Below the pieces are notes generated by a model. The model saw only the letters and a program-made list of their open reading frames with translations, searched no databases and had not been told where the DNA came from. Of a stretch of DNA of 64,000 nucleotides, positions 49,059 through 62,174 are shown one piece after another. Each line of letters begins with the position of its first letter. The first letter of the stretch is position 1. Source of the DNA: Andrena cerasifolii (lineage: Eukaryota > Arthropoda > Insecta > Hymenoptera > Andrenidae); assembly GCF_050908995.1 (NCBI RefSeq), contig NW_027484957.1:1-64000 (forward strand). The letters are read 5' to 3'. The translations under genes were made by a program, and so were the position numbers.

Positions 49059-52000
49059 TCAAAGAGCGAGAAGTGGCGCAGGTGTTTCGAGACAGTGATT
49101 GTTTAACAACAAGACGCAGAATTTTCGATCGCCTCTTGAAAGGCCTGCGCCTCTTATTTGCAACTTTAAGGCGATGCCTTTGAAGCTGAAATTTAGTATA
49201 CCTCTTTCCACTTCATTTTCTCCTGATATATTGGCCAAAATCTGGCGAAAATTTTCAGAATGCACAAAATTGGGCTTTGTAACAGAAGAACATGCCGTCG
49301 AAAGATATGTCGCAAAGTAACGTCTCCGGAGAGCAAATCAAAGAGCGAGAAGTGGCGCAGATGTTTCGAGACAGTGACTGTTCAACGAAGAGACGCAGAA
49401 TTTTCGAACGCCTCTTGAAAGGCCTGCGCCTCTTATTTGCAACTTTAAGGCGATGCATTTGAAGCTGAAATTTAGTATACCTCTTTCCACTTCATTTTCT
49501 CCTGATATATTGGCCAAAATCTGGCAAAAATTTTCAGAATGCACAAAATTGGGCTTTGTAACAGGAGAACATGCCGTTGAAAGAGATGGCACATAGTAAC
49601 GTCTCCGGAGAACAAATCAAAGAGCGAGAAGTGGCGCAGATGTTTCGAGACAGTGACTGTTTAACGAAGAGACGCAGAATTTTCGAACGCCTCTTGAAAG
49701 GCCTGCGCCTCTTATTTGCAACTTTAAGGCGATGCCTTTGAAGCTGAAATTTAGTATACCTCTTTACACTTCATTTTCTCCTGATATATTGGCCAAAATC
49801 TGGCGAAAATTTCGAGAATACACAAAATTGAGCTTTGTAACAGGACAACATGCCGTCGAAAGAGATGGAACAAAGTAACGTCTCTGGAGAGCAAATCAAA
49901 AAGTGAGACGTGGCGCAGGTGTTTCGAGACAGTGACTGTTTAACGAAGAGACGCAGAATTTTCGAACGCCTCTTGAAAGGCCTGCGCCTCTTATTTGCAA
50001 CTTTAAGGCGATGCCTTTGAAGCTGAAATTTAGTATACCTCTTTCCACTTCATTTTCTCCTGATATATTGGCCAAAATCTGGCGAAAATTTCGAGAATAC
50101 ACAAAATTGTGCTTTGTAACAGGACAACATGCCGTCGAAAGAGATGGAACAAAGTAACGTCTCTGGAGAGCAAATCAAAGAGCGAGAAGTGGCGCAGGTG
50201 TTTCGAGACAGTGATTGTTTAACAACGAGACGCAGAATTTTCGAAAGCCTCTTGAAAGGCCTGCGCCTCTTATTTGCAACTTTAAGGCGATGCCTTTGAA
50301 GCTGAAATTTAGTATACCTCTTTTGACTTCATGTTCTCCTGATATATTGGCCAAAATCTGGCAAAAATTTTCAGAATGCACAAAATTGGGCTTTGTAACA
50401 GGAGAACATGCCGTTGAAAGAGATGGCACATAGTAACGTCTCCGGAGAGCAAATCAAAGAGCGAGAAGTGGCGCAGATGTTTCGAGACAGTGACTGTTTA
50501 ACGAAGACACGCAGAATTTTCGAACGCCTCTTGAAAGGCCTGCGCCTCTGATTTGCAACTTTAAGGCGATGCCTTTGAAGCTGAAATTTAGTATACCTCT
50601 TTCCACTTCATTTTCTCCTGATATATTGGCCAAAATCTGGCGAAAATTTTCAGAATGCACAAAATTGGGCTTTGTAACAGAAGAACATGCCGTCGAAAGA
50701 TATGTCACAAAGTAACGTCTCCGGAGAGCAAATCAAAGAGCGAGAAGTGGCGCAGATGTTTCGAGACAGTGACTGTTCAACGAAGAGACGCAGAATTTTC
50801 GAACGCATCTTGAAAGGCCTGCGCCTCTTATTTGCAACTTTATGGCGATGCCTCTGAAGCTGAAATTTAGTATACCTCTTTCCACTTCATTTTTTCCTGA
50901 TATATTGGCCAAAACCTGGCGAAAATTTCGAGAATACACAAAATTGTGCTTTGTAACAGGACAACATGCCGTTGAAAGAGATGGAACAAACTAACGTCTC
51001 TGGAGAGCAAATCAAAGAGCGAGAAGTGGCGCAGGTGTTTCGAGACAGTGATTGTTTAACAACGAGACGCAGAATTTTCGATCGCCTCTTGAAAGGCCTG
51101 CGCCTCTTATTTGCAACTTTAAGGCGATGCCTTTGAAGCTGAAATTTAGTATACCTCTTTCCACTTCATTTTCTCCTGATATATTGGCCAAAATCTGGCG
51201 AAAATTTTCAGAATGCACAAAATTGGGCTTTGTAACAGAAGAACATGCCGTCGAAAGATATGTCACAAAGTAACGTCTCCGGAGAGCAAATCAAAGAGCG
51301 AGAAGTGGCGCAGATGTTTCGAGACAGTGACTGTTCAACGAAGAGACGCAGAATTTTCGAACGCCTCTTGAAAGGCCTGCGCCTCTTATTTGCAACTTTA
51401 AGGCGATGCATTTGAAGCTGAAATTTAGTATACCTCTTTCCACTTCATTTTCTCCTGATATATTGGCCAAAATCTGGCAAAAATTTTCAGAATGCACAAA
51501 ATTGGGCTTTGTAACAGGAGAACATGCCGTTGAAAGAGATGGCACATAGTAACGTCTCCGGAGAACAAATCAAAGAGCGAGAAGTGGCGCAGATGTTTCG
51601 AGACAGTGACTGTTTAACGAAGAGACGCAGAATTTTCGAACGCCTCTTGAAAGGCCTGCGCCTCTTATTTGCAACTTTAAGGCGATGCCTTTGAAGCTGA
51701 AATTTAGTATACCTCTTTACACTTCATTTTCTCCTGATATATTGGCCAAAATCTGGCGAAAATTTCGAGAATACACAAAATTGAGCTTTGTAACAGGACA
51801 ACATGCCGTCGAAAGAGATGGAACAAAGTAACGTCTCTGGAGAGCAAATCAAAAAGTGAGACGTGGCGCAGGTGTTTCGAGACAGTGACTGTTTAACGAA
51901 GAGACGCAGAATTTTCGAACGCCTCTTGAAAGGCCTGCGCCTCTTATTTGCAACTTTAAGGCGATGCCTTTGAAGCTGAAATTTAGTATACCTCTTTCCA

Positions 52001-54641
52001 CTTCATTTTCTCCTGATATATTGGCCAAAATCTGGCGAAAATTTCGAGAATACACAAAATTGTGCTTTGTAACAGGACAACATGCCGTCGAAAGAGATGG
52101 AACAAAGTAACGTCTCTGGAGAGCAAATCAAAGAGCGAGAAGTGGCGCAGGTGTTTCGAGACAGTGATTGTTTAACAACGAGACGCAGAATTTTCGAACG
52201 CCTCTTGAAAGGCCTGCGCCTCTTATTTGTAACTTTAAGGCGATGCATTTGAAGCTGAAATTTAGTATACCTCTTTCGACTTCATGTTCTCCTGATATAT
52301 TGGCCAAAATCTGGCGAAAATTTCGAGAATACACAAAACTGTGCTTTGTAACAGGACAACATGCCGTCGAAAGAGATGGAACAAAGTAACGTCTCTGGAG
52401 AGCAAATCAAAGAGCGAGAAGTGGCGCAGGTGTTTCGAGACAGTGATTGTTTAACAACGAGACGCAGAATTTTCGAACGCCTCTTGAAAGGCCTGCGCCT
52501 CTTATTTGCAACTTTAAGGCGATGCATTTGAAGCTGAAATTTAGTATACCTCTTTCGACTTCATGTTCTCCTGATATATTGGCCAAAATCTGGCGAAAAT
52601 TTTCAGAATGCACAAAATTGGGCTTTGTAACAGAAGAACATGCCGTCGAAAGATATGTCACAAAGTAACGTCTCCGGAGAGCAAATCAAAGAGCGAGAAG
52701 TGGCGCAGATGTTTCGAGAAAGTGACTGTTCAACGAAGAGACGCAGAATTTTCGAACGCATCTTGAAAGGCCTGCGCCTCTTATTTGCAACTTTATGGCG
52801 ATGCCTCTGAAGCTGAAATTTAGTATACCTCTTTTCCACTTCATTTTCTCCTGATATATTGTCCAAAACCTGGCGAAAATTTCGAGAATACACAAAATTG
52901 TGCTTTGTAACAGGACAACATGCCGTCGAAAGAGATGGCACAAAGTAACGTCTCCGGAGAGCAAATCAAAGAGCAAGAAGTGGCGCAGATGTTTCGAGAC
53001 AGTGACTGTTCAACGAAGAGACGCAGAATTTTCGAACGCCTCTTGAAAGGCCTGCGCCTCTTATTTGCAACTTTAAGGCGATGCATTTGAAGCTGAAATT
53101 TAGTATACCTCTTTCCACTTCATTTTCTCCTGATATATTGGCCAAAATCTGGCAAAAATTTTCAGAATGCACAAAATTGGGCTTTGTAACAGGAGAACAT
53201 GCCGTTGAAAGAGATGGCACATAGTAACGTCTCCGGAGAACAAATCAAAGAGCGAGAAGTGGCGCAGATGTTTCGAGACAGTGACTGTTTAACGAAGAGA
53301 CGCATAATTTTCGAACGCCTCTTGAAAGGCCTGCGCCTCTTATTTGCAACTTTAAGGCGATGCCTTTGAAGCTGAAATTTAGTATACCTCTATACACTTC
53401 ATTTTCTCCTGATATATTGGCCAAAATCTGGCGAAAATTTCGAGAATACACAAAATTGAGCTTTGTAACAGGACAACATGCCGTCGAAAGAGATGGAACA
53501 AAGTAACGTCTCTGGAGAGCAAATCAAAAAGTGAGACGTGGCGCAGGTGTTTCGAGACAGTGACTGTTTAACGAAGAGACGCAGAATTTTCGAACGCCTC
53601 TTGAAAGGCCTGCGCCTCGTATTTGCCAACTTTAAGGCGATGCCTTTGAAGCTGAAATTTAGTATACCTCTTTCCACTTCATTTTCTCCTGATATATTGG
53701 CCAAAATCTGGCGAAAATTTCGAGAATACACAAAACTGTGCTTTGTAACAGGACAACATGCCGTCGAAAGAGATGGAACAAAGTAACGTCTCTGGAGAGC
53801 AAATCAAAGAGCGAGAAGTGGCGCAGGTGTTTCGAGACAGTGATTGTTTAACAACGAGACGCAGAATTTTCGAACGCCTCTTGAAAGGCCTGCGCCTCTT
53901 ATTTGCAACTTTAAGGCGATGCATTTGAAGCTGAAATTTAGTATACCTCTTTCGACTTCATGTTCTCCTGATATATTGGCCAAAATCTGGCGAAAATTTT
54001 CAGAATGCACAAAATTGGGCTTTGTAACAGAAGAACATGCCGTCGAAAGATATGTCACAAAGTAACGTCTCCGGAGAGCAAATCAAAGAGCGAGAAGTGG
54101 CGCAGATGTTTCGAGAAAGTGACTGTTCAACGAAGAGACGCAGAATTTTCGAACGCATCTTGAAAGGCCTGCGCCTCTTATTTGCAACTTTATGGCGATG
54201 CCTCTGAAGCTGAAATTTAGTATACCTCTTTCCACTTCATTTTTTTCCTGATATATTGGCCAAAACCTGGCGAAAATTTCGAGAATACACAAAATTGTGC
54301 TTTGTAACAGGACAACATGCCGTTGAAAGAGATGGAACAAAGTAACGTCTCTGGAGAGCAAATCAAAGAGCGAGAAGTGGCGCAGGTGTTTCGAGACAGT
54401 GATTGTTTAACAACGAGACGCAGAATTTTCGATCGCCTCTTGAAAGGCCTGCGCCTCTTATTTGCAACTTTAAGGCGATGCCTTTGTAGCTGAAATTTAG
54501 TATACCTCTTTCCACTTCATTTTCTCCTGATATATTGGCCAAAATCTGGCGAAAATTTTCAGAATGCACAAAATTGGGCTTTGTAACAGAAGAACATGCC
54601 GTCGAAAGATATGTCACAAAGTAACGTCTCCGGAGAGCAAA
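49059..54641. repeat. Zone III stretch with overlapping 7- and 12-monomer recurrences
   Basis: Four monomers at 49,059-50,174 recur at 51,012-52,127 (shift 1,953, seven monomers), sharing CTCTTTACACTTC (49,758 and 51,711) and AAAAAGTGAGACG. The order from about 50,733 recurs from about 54,083 (12 monomers, plus two inserted bases). One-base insertions lie near 52,835 and 53,626, and a T run lengthens from six at 50,890 to seven at 54,240. The first ATTGTCCAAAACC monomer of the window (52,858) and the first GAGCAAGAAG (52,972) are here; both recur to the end. Confidence 0.72.
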
Positions 54642-56315
54642 TCAAAGAGCGAGAAGTGGCGCAGATGTTTCGAGACAGTGACTGTTCAACGAAGAGACGC
54701 AGAATTTTCGAACGCCTCTTGAAAGGCCTGCGCCTCTTATTTGCAACTTTAAGGCGATGCATTTGAAGCTGAAATTTAGTATACCTCTTTCCACTTCATT
54801 TTCTCCTGATATATTGGCCAAAATCTGGCAAAAATTTTCAGAATGCACAAAATTGGGCTTTGTAACAGGAGAACATGCCGTTGAAAGAGATGGCACATAG
54901 TAACGTCTCCGGAGAACAAATCAAAGAGCGAGAAGTGGCGCAGATGTTTCGAGACAGTGACTGTTTAACGAAGAGACGCAGAATTTTCGAACGCCTCTTG
55001 AAAGGCCTGCGCCTCTTATTTGCAACTTTAAGGCGATGCCTTTGAAGCTGAAATTTAGTATACCTCTTTACACTTCATTTTCTCCTGATATATTGGCCAA
55101 AATCTGGCGAAAATTTCGAGAATACACAAAATTGAGCTTTGTAACAGGACAACATGCCGTCGAAAGAGATGGAACAAAGTAACGTCTCTGGAGAGCAAAT
55201 CAAAAAGTGAGACGTGGCGCAGGTGTTTCGAGACAGTGACTGTTTAACGAAGAGACGCAGAATTTTCGAACGCCTCTTGAAAGGCCTGCGCCTCTTATTT
55301 GCAACTTTAAGGCGATGCCTTTGAAGCTGAAATTTAGTATACCTCTTTCCACTTCATTTTCTCCTGATATATTGGCCAAAATCTGGCGAAAATTTCGAGA
55401 ATACACAAAATTGTGCTTTGTAACAGAACAACATGCCGTCGAAAGAGATGGAACAAAGTAACGTCTCTGGAGAGCAAATCAAAGAGCGAGAAGTGGCGCA
55501 GGTGTTTCGAGACAGTGATTGTTTAACAACGAGACGCAGAATTTTCGAACGCCTCTTGAAAGGCCTGCGCCTCTTATTTGCAACTTTAAGGCGATGCATT
55601 TGAAGCTGAAATTTAGTATACCTCTTTCGACTTCATGTTCTCCTGATATATTGGCCAAAATCTGGCGAAAATTTTCAGAATACACAAAATTGGGCTTTGT
55701 AACAGGAGAACATGCCGTCGAAAGAGATGGAACAAAGTAATGTCTCCGGAGAGCAAATCAAAGAGCGAGAAGTGGCGCAGGTGTTTCGAGACAGTGACTG
55801 TTTCACGAAGAGACGCAGAATTTTCGAAAGCCTCTTGAAAGGCCTGCGCCACTTATTTGCAACTTTAAGGCGATGCCTTTGAAGCTGAAATTTAGTATAC
55901 CTCTTTCCACTTCATTTTCTCCTGATATATTGGCCAAAATCTGGCGAAAATTTTCAGAATGCACAAAATTGGGCTTTGTAACAGAAGAACATGCCGTCGA
56001 AAGATATGTCACAAAGTAACGTCTCCGGAGAGCAAATCAAAGAGCGAGAAGTGGCGCAGATGTTTCGAGACAGTGACTGTTCAACGAAGAGACGCAGAAT
56101 TTTCGAACGCATCTTGAAAGGCCTGCGCCTCTTATTTGCAACTTTATGGCGATGCCTCTGAAGCTGAAATTTAGTATACCTCTTTCCACTTCATTTTCTC
56201 CTGATATATTGTCCAAAACCTGGCGAAAATTTCGAGAATACACAAAATTGTGCTTTGTAACAGGACAACATGCCGTCGAAAGAGATGGCACAAAGTAACG
56301 TCTCCGGAGAGCAAA
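54642..56315. repeat. 6-monomer tandem duplicate, copy 1
   Basis: Six monomers repeated directly downstream at exactly 6 x 279 = 1,674 bases. Shared features: CTCTTTACACTTC (55,064 and 56,738), AAAAAGTGAGACG (55,202 and 56,876), a type f monomer with TTTCACGAAG (55,801 and 57,475) ending unusually in GATATGTCAC, and ATTGTCCAAAACC (56,208 and 57,882). Confidence 0.82.
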
Positions 56316-57989
56316 TCAAAGAGCAAGAAGTGGCGCAGATGTTTCGAGACAGTGACTGTTCAACGAAGAGACGCAGAATTTTCGAACGCCTCTTGAAAGG
56401 CCTGCGCCTCTTATTTGCAACTTTAAGGCGATGCATTTGAAGCTGAAATTTAGTATACCTCTTTCCACTTCATTTTCTCCTGATATATTGGCCAAAATCT
56501 GGCAAAAATTTTCAGAATGCACAAAATTGGGCTTTGTGACAGGAGAACATGCCGTTGAAAGAGATGGCACATAGTAACGTCTCCGGAGAACAAATCAAAG
56601 AGCGAGAAGTGGCGCAGATGTTTCGAGACAGTGACTGTTTAACGAAGAGACGCAGAATTTTCGAACGCCTCTTGAAAGGCCTGCGCCTCTTATTTGCAAC
56701 TTTAAGGCGATGCCTTTGAAGCTGAAATTTAGTATACCTCTTTACACTTCATTTTCTCCTGATATATTGGCCAAAATCTGGCGAAAATTTCGAGAATACA
56801 CAAAATTGAGCTTTGTAACAGGACAACATGCCGTCGAAAGAGATGGAACAAAGTAACGTCTCTGGAGAGCAAATCAAAAAGTGAGACGTGGCGCAGGTGT
56901 TTCGAGACAGTGACTGTTTAACGAAGAGACGCAGAATTTTCGAACGCCTCTTGAAAGGCCTGCGCCTCGTATTTGCAACTTTAAGGCGATGCCTTTGAAG
57001 CTGAAATTTAGTATACCTCTTTCCACTTCATTTTCTCCTGATATATTGGCCAAAATCTGGCGAAAATTTCGAGAATACACAAAACTGTGCTTTGTAACAG
57101 GACAACATGCCGTCGAAAGAGATGGAACAAAGTAACGTCTCTGGAGAGCAAATCAAAGAGCGAGAAGTGGCGCAGGTGTTTCGAGACAGTGATTGTTTAA
57201 CAACGAGACGCAGAATTTTCGAACGCCTCTTGAAAGGCCTGCGCCTCTTATTTGCAACTTTAAGGCGATGCATTTGAAGCTGAAATTTAGTATACCTCTT
57301 TCGACTTCATGTTCTCCTGATATATTGGCCAAAATCTGGCGAAAATTTTCAGAATACACAAAATTGGGCTTTGTAACAGGAGAACATGCCGTCGAAAGAG
57401 ATGGAACAAAGTAATGTCTCCGGAGAGCAAATCAAAGAGCGAGAAGTGGCGCAGGTGTTTCGAGACTGTGACTGTTTCACGAAGAGACGCAGAATTTTCG
57501 AAAGCCTCTTGAAAGGCCTGCGCCTCTTATTTGCAACTTTAAGGCGATGCCTTTGAAGGTGAAATTTAGTATACCTCTTTCCACTTCATTTTCTCCTGAT
57601 ATATTGGCCAAAATCTGGCGAAAATTTTCAGAATGCACAAAATTGGGCTTTGTAACAGAAGAACATGCCGTCGAAAGATATGTCACAAAGTAACGTCTCC
57701 GGAGAGCAAATCAAAGAGCGAGAAGTGGCGCAGATGTTTCGAGACAGTGACTGTTCAACGAAGAGACGCAGAATTTTCGAACGCATCTTGAAAGGCCTGC
57801 GCCTCTTATTTGCAACTTTATGGCGATGCCTCTGAAGCTGAAATTTAGTATACCTCTTTCCACTTCATTTTCTCCTGATATATTGTCCAAAACCTGGCGA
57901 AAATTTCGAGAATACACAAAATTGTGCTTTGTAACAGGACAACATGCCGTCGAAAGAGATGGCACAAAGTAACGTCTCCGGAGAGCAAA
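56316..57989. repeat. 6-monomer tandem duplicate, copy 2
   Basis: Copy of the preceding 1,674 bases with a few substitutions: TTTGTGACAGG near 56,535, GAGACTGTGAC near 57,463 and GAAGGTGAAA near 57,556. The AAACTGTGC variant in it is shared with about 53,732, so conversion or older ancestry mixes the copies. Confidence 0.82.
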
Positions 57990-58268
57990 TCAAAGAGCAA
58001 GAAGTGGCGCAGGTGTTTCGAGACAGTGATTGTTCAACGAAGAGACGCAGAATTTTCGAACGCCTCTTGAAAGGCCTGCGCCTCTTATTTGCAACTTTAA
58101 GGCGATGCATTTGAAGCTGAAATTTAGTATACCTCTTTCCACTTCATTTTCTCCTGATATATTGGCCAAAATCTGGCGAAAATTTTCAGAATGCACAAAA
58201 TTGGGCTTTGTAACAGAAGAACATGCCGTCGAAAGATATGTCACAAAGTAACGTCTCCGGAGAGCAAA
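57990..58268. repeat. Hybrid monomer at the junction of the 6-mer and 7-mer blocks
   Basis: It begins like the monomer at 56,316 (GAGCAAGAAG, TTCAACGAAG, GATGCATTTG) but carries GCAGGTG, GTGATTG and a right end with GGCGAAAATTTTC, GAAGAACATG and GATATGTCAC. The left and right parts match different types, as expected where an unequal exchange joined two blocks. Confidence 0.65.
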
Positions 58269-60221
58269 TCAAAGAGCGAGAAGTGGCGCAGGTGTTTCGA
58301 GACAGTGATTGTTTAACAACGAGACGCAGAATTTTCGATCGCCTCTTGAAAGGCCTGCGCCTCTTATTTGCAACTTTAAGGCGATGCCTTTGAAGCTGAA
58401 ATTTAGTATACCTCTTTCCACTTCATTTTCTCCTGATATATTGGCCAAAATCTGGCGAAAATTTTCAGAATGTACAAAATTGGGCTTTGTAACAGAAGAA
58501 CATGCCGTCGAAAGATATGTCACAAAGTAACGTCTCCGGAGAGCAAATCAAAGAGCGAGAAGTGGCGCAGATGTTTCGAGACAGTGACTGTTCAACGAAG
58601 AGACGCAGAATTTTCGAACGCCTCTTGAAAGGCCTGCGCCTCTTATTTGCAACTTTAAGGCGATGCATTTGAAGCTGAAATTTAGTATACCTCTTTCCAC
58701 TTCATTTTCTCCTGATATATTGGCCAAAATCTGGCAAAAATTTTCAGAATGCACAAAATTGGGCTTTGTAACAGGAGAACATGCCGTTGAAAGAGATGGC
58801 ACATAGTAACGTCTCCGGAGAACAAATCAAAGAGCGAGAAGTGGCGCAGATGTTTCGAGACAGTGACTGTTTAACGAAGACACGCAGAATTTTCGAACGC
58901 CTCTTGAAAGGCCTGCGCCTCTGATTTGCAACTTTAAGGCGATGCCTTTGAAGCTGAAATTTAGTATACCTCTTTCCACTTCATTTTCTCCTGATATATT
59001 GGCGAAAATCTGGCGAAAATTTCGAGAATACACAAAATTGTGCTTTGTAACAGGACAACATGCCGTCGAAAGAGATGGAACAAAGTAACGTCTCTGGAGA
59101 GCAAATCAAAGAGCGAGAAGTGGCGCAGGTGTTTCGAGACAGTGACTGTTTAACAACGAGACGCATAATTTTCGATCGCCTCTTGAAAGGCCTGCGCCTC
59201 TGATTTGCAACTTTAAGGCGATGCCTCTGAAGCTGAAATTTAGTATACCTCTTTCCACTTCATTTTCTCCTGATATATTGTCCAAAACCTGGCGAAAATT
59301 TCGAGAATACACAAAATTGTGCTTTGTAACAGGACAACATGCCGTCGAAAGAGATGGCACAAAGTAACGTCTCCGGAGAGCAAATCAAAGAGCAAGAAGT
59401 GGCGCAGGTGTTTCGAGACAGTGATTGTTTAACAACGAGACGCAGAATTTTCGATCGCCTCTTGAAAGGCCTGCGCCTCTTATTTGCAACTTTAAGGCGA
59501 TGCCTTTGAAGCTGAAATTTAGTATACCTCTTTCCACTTCATTTTCTCCTGATATATTGGCCAAAATCTGGCGAAAATTTTCAGAATGCACTAAATTGGG
59601 CTTTGTAACAGAAGAACATGCCGTCGAAAGATATGTCACAAAGTAACGTCTCCGGAGAGCAAATCAAAGAGCGAGAAGTGGCGCAGATGTTTCGAGACAG
59701 TGACTGTTCAACGAAGAGACGCAGAATTTTCGAACGCATCTTGAAAGGCCTGCGCCTCTTATTTGCAACTTTATGGCGATGCCTCTGAAGCTGAAATTCA
59801 GTATACCTCTTTCCACTTCATTTTCTCCTGATATATTGGCCAAAACCTGGCGAAAATTTCGAGAATACACAAAATTGAGCTTTGCAACAGGACAACATGC
59901 CGTCGAAAGAGATGGAACAAAGTAACGTCTCTGGAGAGCAAATCAAAGAGCGAGAAGTGGCGCAGGTGTTTCGAGACAGTGATTGTTTATCAACGAGACG
60001 CAGAATTTTCGAACGCCTCTTGAAAGGCCTGCGCCTCTTATTTGCAACTTTAAGGCGATGCCTTTGAAGCTGAAATTTAGTATACCTCTTTCCACTTCAT
60101 TTTCTCCTGATATATTGGCCAAAACCTGGCGAAAATTTCGAGAATACACAAAATTGTGCTTTGTAACAGGACAACATGCCGTTGAAAGAGATGGAACAAA
60201 GTAACGTCTCTGGAGAGCAAA
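58269..60221. repeat. Zone III 7-monomer higher-order repeat, copy 1 (1,953 bp)
   Basis: Seven monomers repeated three times in tandem to the window end. Markers in order: TGTACAAAATT (58,471), TTGGCGAAAATC (58,999), ACGCATAATTTTCGATCG (59,160), TTGTCCAAAACC (59,279), GAGCAAGAAG (59,390), GCACTAAATTG (59,587), GAAATTCAGTATAC (59,792) and TTTATCAACGAG (59,986). The monomer types differ from the zone II cycle although the length is the same. Confidence 0.9.
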
Positions 60222-62174
60222 TCAAAGAGCGAGAAGTGGCGCAGGTGTTTCGAGACAGTGATTGTTTAACAACGAGACGCAGAATTTTCGATCGCCTCTT
60301 GAAAGGCCTGCGCCTCTTATTTGCAACTTTAAGGCGATGCCTTTGAAGCTGAAATTTAGTATACCTCTTTCCACTTCATTTTCTCCTGATATATAGGCCA
60401 AAATCTGGCGAAAATTTTCAGAATGTACAAAATTGGGCTTTGTAACAGAAGAACATGCCGTCGAAAGATATGTCACAAAGTAACGTCTCCGGAGAGCAAA
60501 TCAAAGAGCGAGAAGTGGCGCAGATGTTTCGAGACAGTGACTGTTCAACGAAGAGACGCAGAATTTTCGAACGCCTCTTGAAAGGCCTGCGCCTCTTATT
60601 TGCAACTTTAAGGCGATGCATTTGAAGCTGAAATTTAGTATACCTCTTTCCACTTCATTTTCTCCTGATATATTGGCCAAAATCTGGCAAAAATTTTCAG
60701 AATGCACAAAATTGGGCTTTGTAACAGGAGAACATGCCGTTGAAAGAGATGGCACATAGTAACGTCTCCGGAGAACAAATCAAAGAGCGAGAAGTGGCGC
60801 AGATGTTTCGAGACAGTGACTGTTTAACGAAGACACGCAGAATTTTCGAACGCCTCTTGAAAGGCCTGCGCCTCTGATTTGCAACTTTAAGGCGATGCCT
60901 TTGAAGCTGAAATTTAGTATACCTCTTTCCACTTCATTTTCTCCTGATATATTGGCGAAAATCTGGCGAAAATTTCGAGAATACACAAAATTGTGCTTTG
61001 TAACAGGACAACATGCCGTCGAAAGAGATGGAACAAAGTAACGTCTCTGGAGAGCAAATCAAAGAGCGAGAAGTGGCGCAGGTGTTTCGAGACAGTGACT
61101 GTTTAACAACGAGACGCATAATTTTCGATCGCCTCTTGAAAGGCCTGCGCCTCTGATTTGCAACTTTAAGGCGATGCCTCTGAAGCTGAAATTTAGTATA
61201 CCTCTTTCCACTTCATTTTCTCCTGATATATTGTCCAAAACCTGGCGAAAATTTCGAGAATACACAAAATTGTGCTTTGTAACAGGACAACATGCCGTCG
61301 AAAGAGATGGCGAAAAGTAACGTCTCCGGAGAGCAAATCAAAGAGCAAGAAGTGGCGCAGGTGTTTCGAGACAGTGATTGTTTAACAACGAGACGCAGAA
61401 TTTTCGATCGCCTCTTGAAAGGCCTGCGCCTCTTATTTGCAACTTTAAGGCGATGCCTTTGAAGCTGAAATTTAGTATACCTCTTTCCACTTCATTTTCT
61501 CCTGATATATTGGCCAAAATCTGGCGAAAATTTTCAGAATGCACTAAATTGGGCTTTGTAACAGAAGAACATGCCGTCGAAAGATATGTCACAAAGTAAC
61601 GTCTCCGGAGAGCAAATCAAAGAGCGAGAAGTGGCGCAGATGTTTCGAGACAGTGACTGTTCAACGAAGAGACGCAGAATTTTCGAACGCATCTTGAAAG
61701 GCCTGCGCCTCTTATTTGCAACTTTATGGCGATGCCTCTGAAGCTGAAATTCAGTATACCTCTTTCCACTTCATTTTCTCCTGATATATTGGCCAAAACC
61801 TGGCGAAAATTTCGAGAATACACAAAATTGAGCTTTGCAACAGGACAACATGCCGTCGAAAGAGATGGAACAAAGTAACGTCTCTGGAGAGCAAATCAAA
61901 GAGCGAGAAGTGGCGCAGGTGTTTCGAGACAGTGATTGTTTATCAACGAGACGCAGAATTTTCGAACGCCTCTTGAAAGGCCTGCGCCTCTTATTTGCAA
62001 CTTTAAGGCGATGCCTTTGAAGCTGAAATTTAGTATACCTCTTTCCACTTCATTTTCTCCTGATATATTGGCCAAAACCTGGCGAAAATTTCGAGAATAC
62101 ACAAAATTGTGCTTTGTAACAGGACAACATGCCGTTGAAAGAGATGGAACAAAGTAACGTCTCTGGAGAGCAAA
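60222..62174. repeat. Zone III 7-monomer higher-order repeat, copy 2 (1,953 bp)
   Basis: Every marker of copy 1 recurs exactly 1,953 bases on (TGTACAAAATT at 60,424, GCACTAAATTG at 61,540, GAAATTCAG at 61,745, TTTATCAACGAG at 61,939). The few differences noticed are ATATAGGCC (60,393) and GGCGAAAAG (61,310). Identity to copy 1 is clearly above 99%, judged by eye. Confidence 0.9.
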
